Shown in pieces: positions 31,401 to 46,400 of a DNA stretch of 64,000 nt. The translations under genes and the position numbers were made by a program. The notes beneath the pieces are model-generated. The model did no database searches. It was not told the origin of the DNA and saw only the letters and a list, made by a program, of their open reading frames with translations. This stretch comes from UBA7862 sp050872785 (GTDB taxonomy: Bacteria > Bacillota > Clostridia > Christensenellales > UBA1242): positions 129,007-193,006 of the forward strand of contig JBNMHO010000001.1 of assembly GCA_050872785.1 (NCBI GenBank). The letters run 5' to 3'. Position 1 is the first letter of the stretch. The number at the start of each line of letters is the position of its first letter.

Positions 31401-34400
31401 GCACCATTTGTCCCTTTGTTGTTTTGGACAAACACGCCGCCACCCAGTGTAAGTGTTCCGCTTGCGACATAAATTGCACTTTCACTTGACAAAACTTGTG
31501 ATTTGCTGCCGTCAAAGATAATGTTTTCTACTTCAATATCTCCCGCGAATTCAAACATGTGACCAGTAAAGCCACTGCCTCGTGTAAATTGAGTTTGATA
31601 AATTGAGGTTATAGAAATATTGCTATTAAATTTGTAAGTCTTCGATACGTCAATTCTTTCGCTTACGAATGATAGCACATCGCCCGCAACAGTTCTTGCT
31701 GTGCCGTCAAGCGAGAACAATGCCTTGCTGTCATCGGACTCAAATGTTGTAAAGTAAATTCTATTTACTCCGTCTTCTGCCGAGGCGTCCTGTCTATCCA
31801 CATAAGCCACAACCTCTTCCCAGTAACATTCAAAGACTAGGGTTGTTGCTTCTTCAATGTTATATGCTCTTGAAACAGCTCTTTTTGTGTCGCTTGACTT
31901 TCTGCCCACATAAACATAACTTATTGCGCAGTTATATTTTGTGAAGTCTTTTGCCATTTCTTTGAAACTAAATCTCAAGTCGCCTTGTTTTAATGTATAT
32001 TTCCAGCCAGCAACTGTGTTGCCGTTTTCTGTTTCTTCAAATCTTTCTGCCTGAGAGAAGTTGCTTGATTGTGTTTCATTTGCTTCGCCTTCGCCAGCAT
32101 AAACTTTAATCTCCACAATATTTGGCTCCCAACAAGCAACAAAGACTATTGTATTTTTGTCTGCATAGGTGCCTTTGTCTGTTAGGTGTCCACGGCAAAT
32201 GGCAGTGTAGGCGTCAAACCATGTGTAATTTGTATCCCCAACATATTCGCCATATTCGTCAAGAATTCTATCAAATTTAAGTGGAGAGTTTGCAATGTTA
32301 AATGTTGACATTCCATTTGGGTCTGCCTTAACAAACACACCCGTTCTTATAACATTCAAACTGCCAAGAGTTTCTGCACCCGCAGTGTTTGCTTCGACCA
32401 AATATCCAAGTTCCCACCTGTCAAAGTGATGATAAACCATTGGGTTTGAGATAAGTTCTTTTGCGTTGAGTGTTGCGTCTTGATTTACACTGACTTCTGC
32501 AACCTTTGCAAAAGAAGTAGAAAGTCGTCCAGTCTGTTTGTCTGCTTTTTGATAAACAATGTTAACTTGGAAGTTCACTTCTTTCCACTGTGCTTGAATT
32601 ACAAGAGTTTCCACTGGGAAGTTGGTCACAGTTCTATTCCAAGTTCTGCCAGAATAGTCGGAATCTGTTGTTAAAGTTGTGAAGTTTTCAAGCAAACTCC
32701 AGCCGAATTCTTTGCCCAAAATGTTATCAAGGAACGAAAAGTCTGTCTTCCCCACAAGTGAGATATTAAACTGACCATTTATTTCTTCGCCTTCATAAAC
32801 AACAGTTTTGCCATTTGTGTCAATGGTTATGCTTTCTGCAATTTTGCCCACGAGCAAGTAGTTATCTCTGCCATACAAGCAATAGCCCGAAAGCCCCTCA
32901 AGAGTAAACATATTCATGCCAGTTTGTCTTTGTGACCTGTCGCCAAATTCTGCCACAATCCAATTTGCAAGCAAGGCTTCTTCTGTCATAACTGTTCCCG
33001 TCTTGTCGCTTGCAGTGACGATTGCAATATTTTGCACGCCAGAAATAGCCTTTTCGACAGATATTCTAGCATTATTAAATAGATAAATCTTAGCGCCAAA
33101 GTAGCCGCTTGTTATGTCTGACAAGATGTTTAGTCCAGTTTTATCATTTCCGCCAACAAATATGCCGCCATAAACATTTGCACTTGAGGCATTAACTACG
33201 CCGCCATTTTCGATGTAAATTGAGTATGGATAACTATCTGTGTTTACTGTTCCGACCGTGCCACCTTTAAGTGTAACAACGCCGTTTGCAGCAACATAAA
33301 TTTCAGAGCCAAGTGGAGTTACTTTGTCATAAGTGCCACTTGTGTCGCCCGCTTTGTTGTCTGTAACTGTGCCAAAGAGCAAAACGACTTCTTTTGTGGA
33401 AGCAATATACAAACCGCCGCCAAAGCCCGCTGTGTTGTTTGTGATAACAAAATTCTTCTTATTTATGACGTCAATAGAGCCATTGTCGCCAACATAAATT
33501 GCACCGCCGTTGTTTGTGACTTGGTTGTTTGAAAGAGTGATTGGGTCAGTTTGTGTTGAGCCAAAGAAATTGAATTTTGCATTGCCCAAAACCGCAACTG
33601 CACCGCCGTTTCTTGCCTTGTTATTTGACACAGAAACACCAAGATTTAAGGCACCATTTTCGCCCACGGCAAATGCCCCACCATAAGTTGTGCTGATGTT
33701 GGTGTTGCCATTTTTAATGTAATATCCGTTCTTTTCAAATTTTGCTTCGCCACCAATGGAAACGCTTGCACTTCCGCCAACATAAATTGCACCGCCATAA
33801 GTTGTTTCACCCGTTTTTGAAGTTGTGTAGTTGCCAGTAAACACGCCGCCAGTTATTCTTCCGCCGTCAGTGTTTTCTGAACCTGAGTTTGTTCCCTTTG
33901 AAATAGCAACCGCTCCGCCGTAGTTTTCAGAGAAGTTATTTTCAAATGTTCCGCCAGAGATGTCAACTCGGCCGTCACAACTTACTGCTCCGCCTTGCGC
34001 TTTGACTGTTGCGCCTTGATTTATTGCAGAGTTAGATGTAAACATTCCGCTTGAAATGCTTAAATTTCCTTTTGCGAAAACTGCACCACCAACTGTTGCA
34101 GAGTTTGAGGTGAATACAATGTCACTATTTGAAATTGTAACAGAGTTTGCGCTATACACTGCCCCGCCATACAAAGTTGCTGAGTTTGAAGTGAAAGTCA
34201 TTTGACTTGAAAGAGTAACGCTGTCTTCAAAGTAAATTGCACCGCCGTTGCCGCTTGCAGAGTTCGTTGTGAATGTTACATTGTCAAATGAAACTACAGC
34301 CCCGCTTGCAACATACATTGCACCGCCATTTGTTGCAATAGAATTTGTGAAAGTTGCACCGCTGACACTAACTGTAGCCCCGCTTGCAACATACATCGCT

Positions 34401-37400
34401 CCGCCCATATTTGCACTAAGATTGCCACGTGAGCCAAATGTTGTGCCGACTATATTAACATTGCTGCCCGCCGCTGCATAGACCGCACCGCCGCTCTCGG
34501 TTGCTGTAAGGTTGTTAAGTGCAAATGCTCCAAGAGTAACCGTGCCTTGGGCATAAATTGCTGCACCCGAAGTTGCTGTGTTGTCGGACAAAACAAGTCC
34601 GTCTTTTGCAACAAATATTCCACCCGTGGAAACTTTTATAAGCGAGTCGGAAGATGTTTGTTTGCCTTTTATGGACAATAGAGTTGTATCACTTGACGAA
34701 GTTACGTTGCCAAGTGTAAGACTTCCGCCAGAAAGAATGTTGAACATATTGCCCGTCAAACTTTCGCTTGCGGAGATTGCGTAACTGCTGTTTGACACAA
34801 CAAGAATATTCTTTGAAACACTAATTGTGTTTGCCACTTCGCAGTTGTCTATAAGAACAACTTTATATTGTCCGTCAACATTTCTAACGACACCCGCTTC
34901 AATGTCTTCAAATGCTTTTTCAAGAGAGAGATAGTAAACATTTTTTCTCTCAGTTCCGAATGTTGCCCCGTTTTCTACATAGCAAGTTGCCTTGTTCCAA
35001 ATTGCATAAAGTGTAAAGTCTTCTTTCATTGTGACTTCTACAACTTCCCCTGGCATGAAGTCTGGTTCTGTTGCAAGTGGGTCAAAAGCAAAGCCCGCTA
35101 GTAGATAATCTTTTCTTGCAAAGAACACTTCTTCGTCACCATAAGTCACAGAGTTTGTGGCAGTTGGAAGTGTAAACTTTTCGCCAACATATTTGTCAAA
35201 TTCCGCTTTAACTGTGCCAGCGTTTGTGCTATCGGTGTAGTTGTTCCTTAAAGTTACAGTTTTGCTAATTGGGCTGAAACGTATTTCAAAAACAATATTT
35301 CTTCCGCTGACTGTGTCAACACCCGCTGTTGTCATATCGAATGTTGCTCCAGCAGAATATTTCTTGCCGTTAAAGACAAAACTTTCAAATCTGAAGCCGT
35401 CTGGTCTGTTGACTGCACGAAGTGTCCAAGTTTCGCCGTTTATGATAAATGAATATTTCCCGTTTTGCTCTGCAACGTCAAATTGTTGTTCGCCAACTGC
35501 AATCTTCTTTGGATAGAAATAATCATTTTCAGCAAATGTTTCCCCTTCGCCCGTTGCAACTGGAGAAATTTTGCCAAATGCTTCTTCGTCAAATCTAACA
35601 AAAGCAGTTTTTCTTGTTGGCTCGACATAATATGTTGTGCCGTTTGCGACAAAGAAATAAAGCCTTTGTTGTTCGTTGTATTCTAGTCTGTTTGTTTCCG
35701 AGTTGCCTCTTACATATTTGTTGCCTTCAAACACAACAGAAGCAACTGACGCTCCGTCATAATTAACTTCAGAAAGCGTTACAATCTTAACTGCTTCCAG
35801 TTTGTTAATTTCGTCAAGAGTTGGAAGTTGCACTTGTCCAAAGTCGCCGCCCGTCAAATTGAAACTAATTCTGTAGTCTGACGCTGGCACACCGCCCACT
35901 TCATAGGACAAAATATTTCTTCCACCGAAGATGTTGTCATATTTGTAACTTATTGTATATTTTGCTGGCTTCCAAACTGCATAAAGGAAGATGTCGCACG
36001 CAATATATTTTTCTTGAGTTTCAAACCAGTCGTTTTGTGCTTCTTCAAGTGTTCTGTCATAATGCAATGCGAAGTTAAACATTCCCGAATATTCGCCACC
36101 TGCATTTTGCATTTCTTGATAAATATCAACAAAGTTATCTGGCTCAAGGCGGTCGCTTGTTATTATGCTATAATAAGCCCAGCCGACAAATTCATAGTCG
36201 AATTTTCTTGGCACTCTTGCTTCAATTTGTTCAATTACGCCACTCGATTTTACATCAGCATTATACTTAAATTTAATTTCCGATTCTTCAAAATTATCTT
36301 GAGATAGGTCGCACAGGTGAAGTGTGTAATCTTGGAAGTAAAGCACGAGTTTTGTTTCTGTGTCATGCTTTGCAAAAAGATAATTTGTCGTGTCGCCTGG
36401 GACAAAAATCTCCTCAAGATTTTCCCATTTTGCCGTTGAATATTGTTGATAATCTACAACAGTAAGACCCAGTTGAGCGGTTAAGTTCTCTGTGTCACGC
36501 TCGAAGGATATAGCAAGATTTTTGCCGCCATTTGTAAAGTATTCATAATCAGAACTTGAAACAAGTCTGGCTCTGACTGTAAGAGGGGTAAATGTTTCGG
36601 TCATTCCCTCAGATTTAACATATTTTACAAAGAATTGTTCCAATGTTCCAAAGTTATTTTCGCCAAGGATAACGAATGTTGCTCCGTTGTAGATTGTTGC
36701 ACTGGAATATGTTGAAGCAATGTCTTTCTTTTTGTTATTGTCTGTTGTTATTCCTTGAACGGTCACTGACCCCAAGTTATAAATTGTTGCAAATTCTTGT
36801 GCGGTGTTGTCATAGATATTTCCGCCTTGCCATGTAACTTCGCCCGACGCTGTTACATACATAACACCCGCCACTTGAGCTTCGTTCCCAGAAGCATTGA
36901 CTAGGCAAGGAATGTCTGCTGGAAGTGACTCCTCAAGGTTAAATTGCAAGTTGTCTTTGAGCATGTAATATTTTGTAGGCTCGCTGTCGTCTGTTGAAGT
37001 GACTGAGTAATAATATTTGTCATAATGTTCCGTTGCAGAAGTTATTGTGTCTCCCTTTCTATTGACGTAATTTCCGTCTGAACCCATTGCTTGCAAATAG
37101 ATAGGCACACCAGTTGATTCGCCGTCTTCATCAACTTCATAATAGTCAACAAATTTGTCGTCTGACGTTTTGTCAATATGATAACCCATCTTTGTTCTTA
37201 AGACGCCGTTTACATATTCCCACCTTTTTGCGAATGTTGAAACATTTTGCATTTCGCACTTGCCAGCGATGTGGAATGCTCCGCCATAATTTGCTTCGTT
37301 TCCATACAATTTAACATTTTCAAGACGCAAAAGTCCAGTGTTCAAGTTTATGCCGCCGCCATATGTTTCTGCGTCATCTGAGATTGCTAAGTTATTTGTT

Positions 37401-40400
37401 ATGAATGCATATCTTATTGTGCTTGCACTGCTTGGCGAGCCAGAAATATAGACACCTGCACCTAAGAGGGCTTTGTTACCATTGATATTTGTCCATTCTG
37501 TTTCATTTTTTGGAGTGAAACTTATGTTGCTGTTTATGGCAATTCTTGCTAGGTCAAGAACACAAATGCCGCCACCCGTTTGGGCTGTGTTTTGAGTAAA
37601 GGACGATTGTGAAATATTTACAAGCACATCACTTCCACTTGCAACAAGTCCGCCACCAAATTCGTCTGCAGTGTTTCCGTCAAAGGAACAATTTGTCAAA
37701 CTGTGAGCAACACTTGAAATGCCACCATAAATTGCCATTGCCCCGCCAGATTTTGCCGAGTTGCCGCCAGTGAACTGAGCGTTTGTGGTGGTTATCAAAC
37801 TTTGAGTTCCGACATACACGCCGCCGCCGAAGTTGCTTGCAGTGTTTGCAACATAGGAAGCATTGCTAAGTCTAAGTTCAGATTTTTCAATATAAATTGC
37901 CCCGCCATGCCCGTAGGTTGCTTTGTTTTGATTAAATCTTGCAAGAGAGTTTTCTCTGCCAGCGATTGTATTTGTTTCTTCAACACAATTTCTAAGAGCA
38001 ATAGCACCGCCAATTTTTGCAGTGTTGTTTGTCCATTCCAAGTCACGAGTTGTGCTTGAGATGTCAAGTTTTACGCTTTCGGCATAAATTGCACCGCCAT
38101 ATGTGTTAGCAAGGTTCCCTGTGAAAATTCCGCCATGGAGTGAAAGATTTCCGCCAAGCATTGCAATGGCACCGCCAAGACCTTCTGTTCCCGAAACAGA
38201 GCAGCCAGTGAATGTTGCGTAGTCAATATTGATTATTGAACTATCTGCATAGATTGCACCACCCATTGCTTGAGAGGAAGTATATGTGTTTTTGCAGTCA
38301 TTAAAGGCCACGTTGTCGATGTTGACTGTTGCGTGTGCTGCATTTATCACGCTGCCATATTGCGTGGAAGAATTTGTTATGCCCGAGAACACAACATTGT
38401 CTTTTATGTCAATATTTCCGCCATTAGTTAAAATCAAAACATCTTTTGCATTTCTTGAATTTTGTTCGACAAAAGTAAGGCTATTTAAATCACCGCCCAT
38501 TAGGACCAAACTGCCAGACACGTTGAACATATTGCCAGTGAGTCCGCTTGCACGATAAATTGTAACATTGCTTGAAGCAAGTTTGAGAGTAAGTTTTTGG
38601 TCTTCAAGAATATTTAATGTTTGTCCAATAGTCAAAGTTGTTTCATTTGGCTGCACAACAACCATAACTCCGTCAGCGGAAGTTGAATGGCTTGCAGCGT
38701 TTGGTGCTTTGTCATTCAAAGCGTCTTGCAACGCCATATCCAAACTTGCATAATATTTGTGGAAGCCTGTGCTGTAATAATCTTTTATGTATGCACAAGC
38801 ACTTGCCCAAACAACTTCAAATTCAACAATTTCGCTGTCAATTTTCATACTTAATGGGGTTTCTTTTCTTTCACCTTTATACAGATAATATGAAACATAC
38901 TTCCCGTCAAGATAGATATCGTCAAAACTTGGCATTGTATATTGTGAGCCAATGGTGTATGATGTGTCGTCTTGAAGATAAGCCGTGTCATCTTCTTTTA
39001 CAAGTTTATAATTTTCAGAACCGATGTATCTTGCATTTATATTGCCAAGATTTATTTTAATGGTTGCCACATTGCTTTGCCACACGGCATAAACTTCTAT
39101 TGTAACGCCGTCAATTATTGCATTTACAACGTCACTTAGGTCAGCCCCTTCGGATAACACAAAGTTATATCCCAAGTCATATTGTTTTGTGAGGTTATTT
39201 TTAAGTTTTATAACATATCCAACATGATTGTATTCTGCCCTTTTCCAAGATGTAGTTTGTGGGAATTCAACAGTTTCGCCATAAGTTGCATTGACGACTA
39301 TTGCGCCGCCATAAGTTTGTGACGAGCCCATAGCATTGCTGTTAAATCTTATTGTATAAGCATATGGCTTCCAAATTGCAAAGAATGTTATATTTTCGTT
39401 TGCAAGATTTGAAACAGTTACATTTGGAGAGGCAAAAGTTGGGCGATACAAATCGCTATCGCTTCCGCCACCAGTGACATAGTCGTCATAATCTACAAAG
39501 TTGCTTGACCAGCCAAGGAAAATGTAACCCTTCTTAAATGGGCCAAGGTCACTTTGGGTCGTTTGATTTTTTGCAGTTGGCAAAGTTACAGAATAACTAT
39601 CTCCATTTGCTTCAAGATTTTTTGCTGCAATTTCTGTTGCACTAGAGCCATAAATTCCGCCGTTTAGGTCGAAATATGCTTTTGCTTGTGACCAAATTGC
39701 ATAAACCGTGAACACATCTCTCTTGTCAATTTCAAAGTCTTTCAAGCAATAGTTAACTGTTGAGTTTTCGTCTTCCCAGCCGCCGAAAGTTCCTGTTCCA
39801 GTTGCTGTTACAAGTTTTAGGTCGCTTGCTTTTATTTTTTGACCGAATTTAACTCTAACTGCAATCTTCCCGTCATATTCCGTTTGAGTGCCGCCGACAT
39901 TTGAAAGGAACGCATTAAAGTTGCTGTCCAAGTTCACACTGCCGTCCTTTGCGTCAAACACAAACATGACATTGTTTCCCAGCCACTCTACTTCAAAATA
40001 TCTATCCAAACTTGCCGCCACATCACTGTTTGCCACTTCAAAGCTTTCTCTTTCAAAGTTTGCAAAGACTTCCGAACTGATATTTATTTTCTTATAAGCA
40101 GTTGTCCAAGAGATAAGTTGAGTTCTGTCACTGCTTGCTATCCAGACAAGATTATCATAGGAACTTGTTTCAAAGGTGTCTTTAACCTTTCCGCCGTTGC
40201 CGTCAATAACGACTTTCACATCGTTGTAAACTGCATAAAGCACAAATGTTTGGGCGGCTTTTATGTCTTCGCTGTTTGACAAAACATAGGACAACATATT
40301 GCCGCTATTTTCGATAGGAGTGACATTTATATCTCCGCCGTCTGTCACCGACCAGCCAGCAAAGGTCATATCCCCCTTAAATATTTTTGTTGTGTCAATG

Positions 40401-43400
40401 TTGACATTTGTTAGGTCAAAGCCCGCACGCAAAAGCGAGTATTCAATGTCAAAAGTTATGTTAAAGAAATATGTTCCAGTGCCACCATAATTTGCATAGT
40501 TATATTCAAAGTCTGCCGCTCTGTCACCCTTATATTCGCCACCCAAGAGTTCAAGTCTAACGGAGTAAATATTTTCCACCCAGTTGCTGCTGAATACAAT
40601 TTCGTCTGCGTCAAAGTCTGCTTGCACAAAGAGGTTGTTTGTGCGAGAAAATTTAATCGTGTAGTCTTTTGGAATAACTCTTGAATTGTGAGAGAAGCCG
40701 TCAAAGTTATATACAAGCCCAGTATTTTCGTTGTAATAACTTGCAAAGTCTTCCTCATTAAACAAACTTGAAAGTGCAATTTCGCTGTCATATTTTACAG
40801 TTTTTGTTGTAACAAATTTGCCAAACTCGTCAGTGAATTTGACTGTCACATCATTTTGCTCCCAAACTGGATACAAATCTACTGTGCCGTTTAGGTCGTA
40901 TGTAAAGTTGAAAGTTCCACTTGGGCTGACAACCTCAACTGCCACTTCGCCTGTGTTTGGGTCTGTTATAACATTGCCATCATTATCCTTAATTTCCTGA
41001 GTTGTAAACAAGAAGACATTTCCGCCCACGCCTCTTATTTGATTTGCCACATTTTTCTCTGTTGTCCAGCCGACATGTGTCCAGCCGTCAAGGCTAAGTT
41101 GTCCCGCAAGAGTTGATAGTTCATAGCAGTAGAAAGTGCTTGAACCCATGTAGCCCGAGATATTTCCCGTTGCGTCTGCTGAGTATCCATTTGCCTTTTG
41201 TGGGAGGGCGTCTGTGCCGCTTTGATAATTTACGGTGTAATAGTTATTTGCCCACGCAAGAGTAAGCCAAATTTCAAAATGTCCGCCGTTTGTGTCAGAG
41301 GTGTAGAGTTTGTCAAAGTCCATACTTGAAGTGTCAACATCTCTAGACAATCTATAGCCGTCTTTGCTCACATAGACCGAGTCAGTTGGAGTTGTGTTTT
41401 CTTTGCCCGAGTAGTCAAGAAGCAAACGATAAGTAAAGTTCTTGCCAAGGACAGAAAGTTCTGGATAGTTTGCAAGCAAAATATTATCACCCAGTTTAAG
41501 ATTTGAAACAACAAGTCTGCCCTCTGAGTCAATGCTCATTGTTGAACTGTCAAAGTTTTCAAGGTCTGCAGAATATTTTACAGTTTCGCTGCCGCCGACC
41601 TTGCTGCCCGATGGGTCAATTACAAGTCTAATTTCTTTGCTTTCCCAAACGATTGAAAGTTCAATGTCAGTTGATGGCATACGGAACGAACGTTGTTTTA
41701 GAAGATAAGTCCCCTTTTCGTTTTCTGGAATGACGACATTTGTTTGATAATACACTGCCCTCATAACTGGATAAGTTTTGCCAAGGTCGTCTGTGTGAAC
41801 AAGAGCATTTAGGTTTATTCCGCTCAAATTAACATCTGACGCATAGTCCACTCTAAATGTTGCTTCACTTGCGTTCACATAGTCCGTGCCGTGGATATTG
41901 CCAGTAAATGTGGTGTCATTAAACTTAATTTTAACTTCAAAGTCTGTTGGCACCCAAACGCCATAGAATTCATACACATCGCTATAGCCAAAACTTGCCA
42001 TATCGAAAATGCTGTTTTCCGAATTGAAAATCATTTCTTCTGCTGAATTTTTAAGCACAAAATAACTGAATTTGCAACCCAAAAATTCTTCATCATTGCT
42101 AAAGTGATAAAAATATTTTGAAAGGTCAATTCTTTGACCAAAGTTGACAGTCGCAGTGCTTTCTCTTTCACCGATGTTATATTTGTTTTGGCTCATGTAG
42201 AAGTCAAAGGACACTTCGTCCCCCAGCCAATCGCAATATAGATATGCAACTTTTGCTGACCTATCGACATTAAAGTATTCTTCCAAAAGTGCAACGGTCA
42301 AGTTATCGCAATCATAAGTGTATGCCCCACTGTTTAGGCTGCTTCTATAGCCATTTATTGTATAATGTTCTCTTGAGAAATTTACATATCCGCCACCAAT
42401 TTTGTAGGCGTAACCGTCAAGTCTTATTTCTCTTTCGAACATGACTTCAGAGCCATAAGGAATTTTTGCCACTGCTTGATAATTATCGTCAAGAGAATTG
42501 TAAACTCTTATTTCAATAATTTCATTATAGTTTGCAACATATCTTATAGGTTCAGAAGTTGGGCAACTTTCTGTTGAAGTTGGAGCCTTTGTTTCCGAGC
42601 CTTTTGTGTAGTTTTTCAGAACATAATCTGGACGAGAAATATATTCCGCACTTGGAAGTGTGAATGTTTGTCCAACATAGACATAAATTTTAAGAAGATT
42701 TCCGACCATTTCAAATCGTTGAATATTTGTTTTATGTTCGTCTGTGCTTATGGTGTAAAGTGCTGCCAAGTCGCCATTTACGCCGTTGTTGTAGAATACG
42801 CCATTTGTTCCTAGGTCAATGGTGACTGTTGCAACGTTAAGGTCCCAATGAGCATAAAGATTTAGAGTATATGTTCCGTTTTGTTCCACAACGCCATTTT
42901 CTTGAAGAACTTTCACTTCATTCAACACTTCGCCACCCGAAGTAGTTGTCATCCAGCCGTTTATATAATATCCCGCAAGGGTGTATGCTGGGGTTCTGTT
43001 TATGCTAACAGTTGAAGCGTAGTCTGACTCTGATGAGAAAGTTACTGGACTTGACGCACCGCCTGCCGATTCGTTGTTTTTGTGGAGCAAGATTTTAACT
43101 TTTGCTGGTGAGAAAACTGCACACAAATTTGTTGCAATTTTTGGAACAGTATAACTCTTGCCCGCTTCTATTATGTCATAACTGCCGTCATAGTTCGTGT
43201 CACCCACAACGCCCGCAACCCAGCCACGGAAAACGTAGCCAAAAAGATAAGGCACGCCATTTTTCTTTATATCTTGATAACGGTTTGTCGAGTTGTCAAA
43301 TTGTCTTATAAGGTCGTCATAAGAAAGCGTTTGCCCCGCAGTAACTTGCATGCCGTTTACATCGCTTCCAAACTTTTCGCCCAAATGATTTCTAAGTTCA

Positions 43401-46400
43401 ATGACAAAGTTTGTTGAATACCAACTTGCATTGAATATCAAATTTTCAGAAATTTCAACCGCTGCATACTCTCTGCCCGCAACATTAAGCCAAGTGAGGA
43501 AAGCATAGTTGCTTTCTTGCAAATTAAAGCGATATTGCGTTGGGTCAATAAGTTCGCCGCAGTAGAAGTCAAGTGTTGGACGCCAACTGCCCGAAATTGA
43601 TTTGTATTCTTCTGGAAGGTCAATTTGCCCCGAAGGAGTGGACAAACTCGTAAGATTTACACCCGTTGGAAGATTTGGATTAAAGGTTATTGTTGATTTC
43701 CAAATTGCATACAAAGTAACTGTGTTCGTTGTGGTCAAATAATTATCCACAACTTCACGAGTGAGGTTAAATCTGTTCCCCGCAACAAGGAACTCTGCGT
43801 CAGAAGTCCTCTCATTCGTGCCATTTGCTGCCCACCAAGAAGCAAAGTTTTGGCTCTCTGTAGCAAGTTTTGTTACATCATTTTCAAACCACCAACCAAC
43901 AAAAGTTGCGCCCGTTCTTGCAAATTTTCTTGAAGGAATTTCAAACCCAGTTGCATAGTCTTGCTTGTAAATTGATGTTTTGACAACATCATAGGAAAGT
44001 GAAACAAAGTCGTTTTCACCCTCTGCAAGTTCCCCACCATTTAGGTCAAATCTGACGGCAAAAACTTCTTGCCAAACAATACTCAAAATGTCTTGACTTG
44101 CGTTGAAGTCGTCTGCCGAGCCAGTGTAAACATATGTATATTTGTCGTTTGAGCTGTCATATGTCACTTGTCCCGACACAGTTTTGTAATCATTAAATCT
44201 ATAGCCCGCTTTTGTGTAACCCGCCGAAGGCATAATTTCAATTCCGCTCTTTACGTCAGCGTAAGTCACAGTTCTGACAAGTGTATTTTGAACACCGTTC
44301 ACAAAGCCATAACTTGAAAGAGGTTTTGCCGCTTTTGAATTTTCCCAACTGCCGCCGTCAAGTTCAATTTGAAGATTGTATGTTTTGACTGACCACAACG
44401 CATTTATAGTCACTTCGCCGTCACCCAAGTCTTCATCATCAAATATTCCGCCGCTAAGACTGCTTAACAAGACAATATTCTTGTCAAAAGCAACAGCATA
44501 AGATTTATCGCCATAGGAATAGACGAAAGATTTTAAAACCCAATATGTTTTTTCACCATTTTCAGTGACGGAAATTTCTGTTTGCGAATAGGCACTTGAG
44601 CCAAAAGTAAATTCGCTTCCATAACTTACAGTCATATCTTCGTGAGTATTTGGACCCATAGCGTCAAGATATTTGACAGTTATTTCTGCCCCGACCCAAA
44701 TTGCATAATATGTTGTGTCGCTATCAATAACTATTGCTCCGCTAACGCTGTCCGTTCCGCTTGAATTTGTTGACCAACGGCTAAAGATTTTGTGCGAACA
44801 AGCAAAGCCATATTCGTCAGCCGTTTTAAGAACTAGAACATTATTCCCCACTTGATTTATTGCAATTTTGCCGTTTTCGTCTGCCAAAATGTGGTCTGCG
44901 CCAACATATTCATATGCCGTTTTGCTGTTTGAGCCGACATTTTCATAAAGTGAAACTGTATATTTGAAAACTGGAGTTAGAGTGTAAACAAATTCATATT
45001 CTGCTTTTGAACTATCCACCACAACTCTGTCAAAAATGTTCATATAATTTTCGACAAGTTGAGGAACTTCAATAACGAACTTTCCATTTGCTTCAAAATA
45101 AGCGTAGTTGTCTTTACTTCTTAAATAATCTAATTCATGCAAAGTTTGAGTTGGAAGTGATGAAACTTCAACAAGTCTGTTTGCAGCATTATATGAAACT
45201 GTATTTTGGAAAACTTTTGAGCCGTCTGAATTTAGGACTTCAAGTCTGACATCTCTAAGTCTCCAATCTGCCACTGCCGAAATTCTTTTGCCAATGTTTT
45301 CTTTTGCAAAACCATAGCCCACGCTGTCATCTGCGACAAATGTTGCAAGTTTGCTCTCTATCCCATTTCCGCTTACTCGCCAACCGTCAAACTGATAAAC
45401 TGCTTTGTCGGAATACAAGTTTATTTCGTCTTTTGTTGGCAATGTGACAGTTGCCCCATATGTAACTTCTCTGCTTGTTGGAACTGTGCCAGTGATGTTG
45501 TAATTTTCGCCTGTTTTGCTTCCGCTGAAGCTTAAGACAAACCACACTGCAAATAAGTCAACACTGTCTTGTGCTCCAAAAAGTTCTACGAAATTTTGCT
45601 TTGCATCTTGAGCGACAACTTTTCTTCCCGTGCCGTCTGGTTTTGTATTGAAAGAATCAAATTTACTTCCTTCAAGACTTGACAAAACTAATGAAAGTTC
45701 GCTTCCATTTATTGCTATATTCCCATCTCTGTCCGAATAAATTTTTGTAGATTTTTCAAGAGTTTTTGTTGCGTCTGCATAAAGGGTTGCTGTTTTAAGT
45801 TTGACCCATTTTGCGACCAAAGTCATATCCGCTCTTGCAATCAAATTTTCTTGATCATAGTTATACAAAACGCCGTCACTTGTCCAGCCGTCAAACAAAT
45901 AGCCCGTTCTTTCTTGCCCACGGGAAAGCACGACTTCTTCGCCATAATTTGCTACGATTGAAACTGCATTTTCGTTGCCGTCAATATTTCCGCCAGAAAG
46001 GATAAATGTTATGTTGTAGGTGTAGATTTCCCACTTTGCATTTAGCCCCTCAAAATTGGAATTGATAGTCAAATTTTGTAGTTCATTTTCCGAGTAGAGT
46101 TCGCTGCTTGCTTTTGTCCAACCCACAAAGTCATAACCCTCACGAGTTTTTTCAATTCTGTTTGCAAGCACACTTTGTCCGTTGGAATAGAAATTGAAAC
46201 TGATTGTTGTGTTTGCTCCATTTTTTGAAGTGCTTTGAAGCATGGAAAGAGTTGTGCCATATTGAACTTGAATAGTTGTATTTTCCCATTCATTTAAGTC
46301 TGCATTATATGCAAGTCCAATTTCAACATCGGTCATTTTCCCTTGCCAAACAGCAACAAGCGAAACGGTGTTTGTGCCAACTGAGATATTTCCAGAAGAA

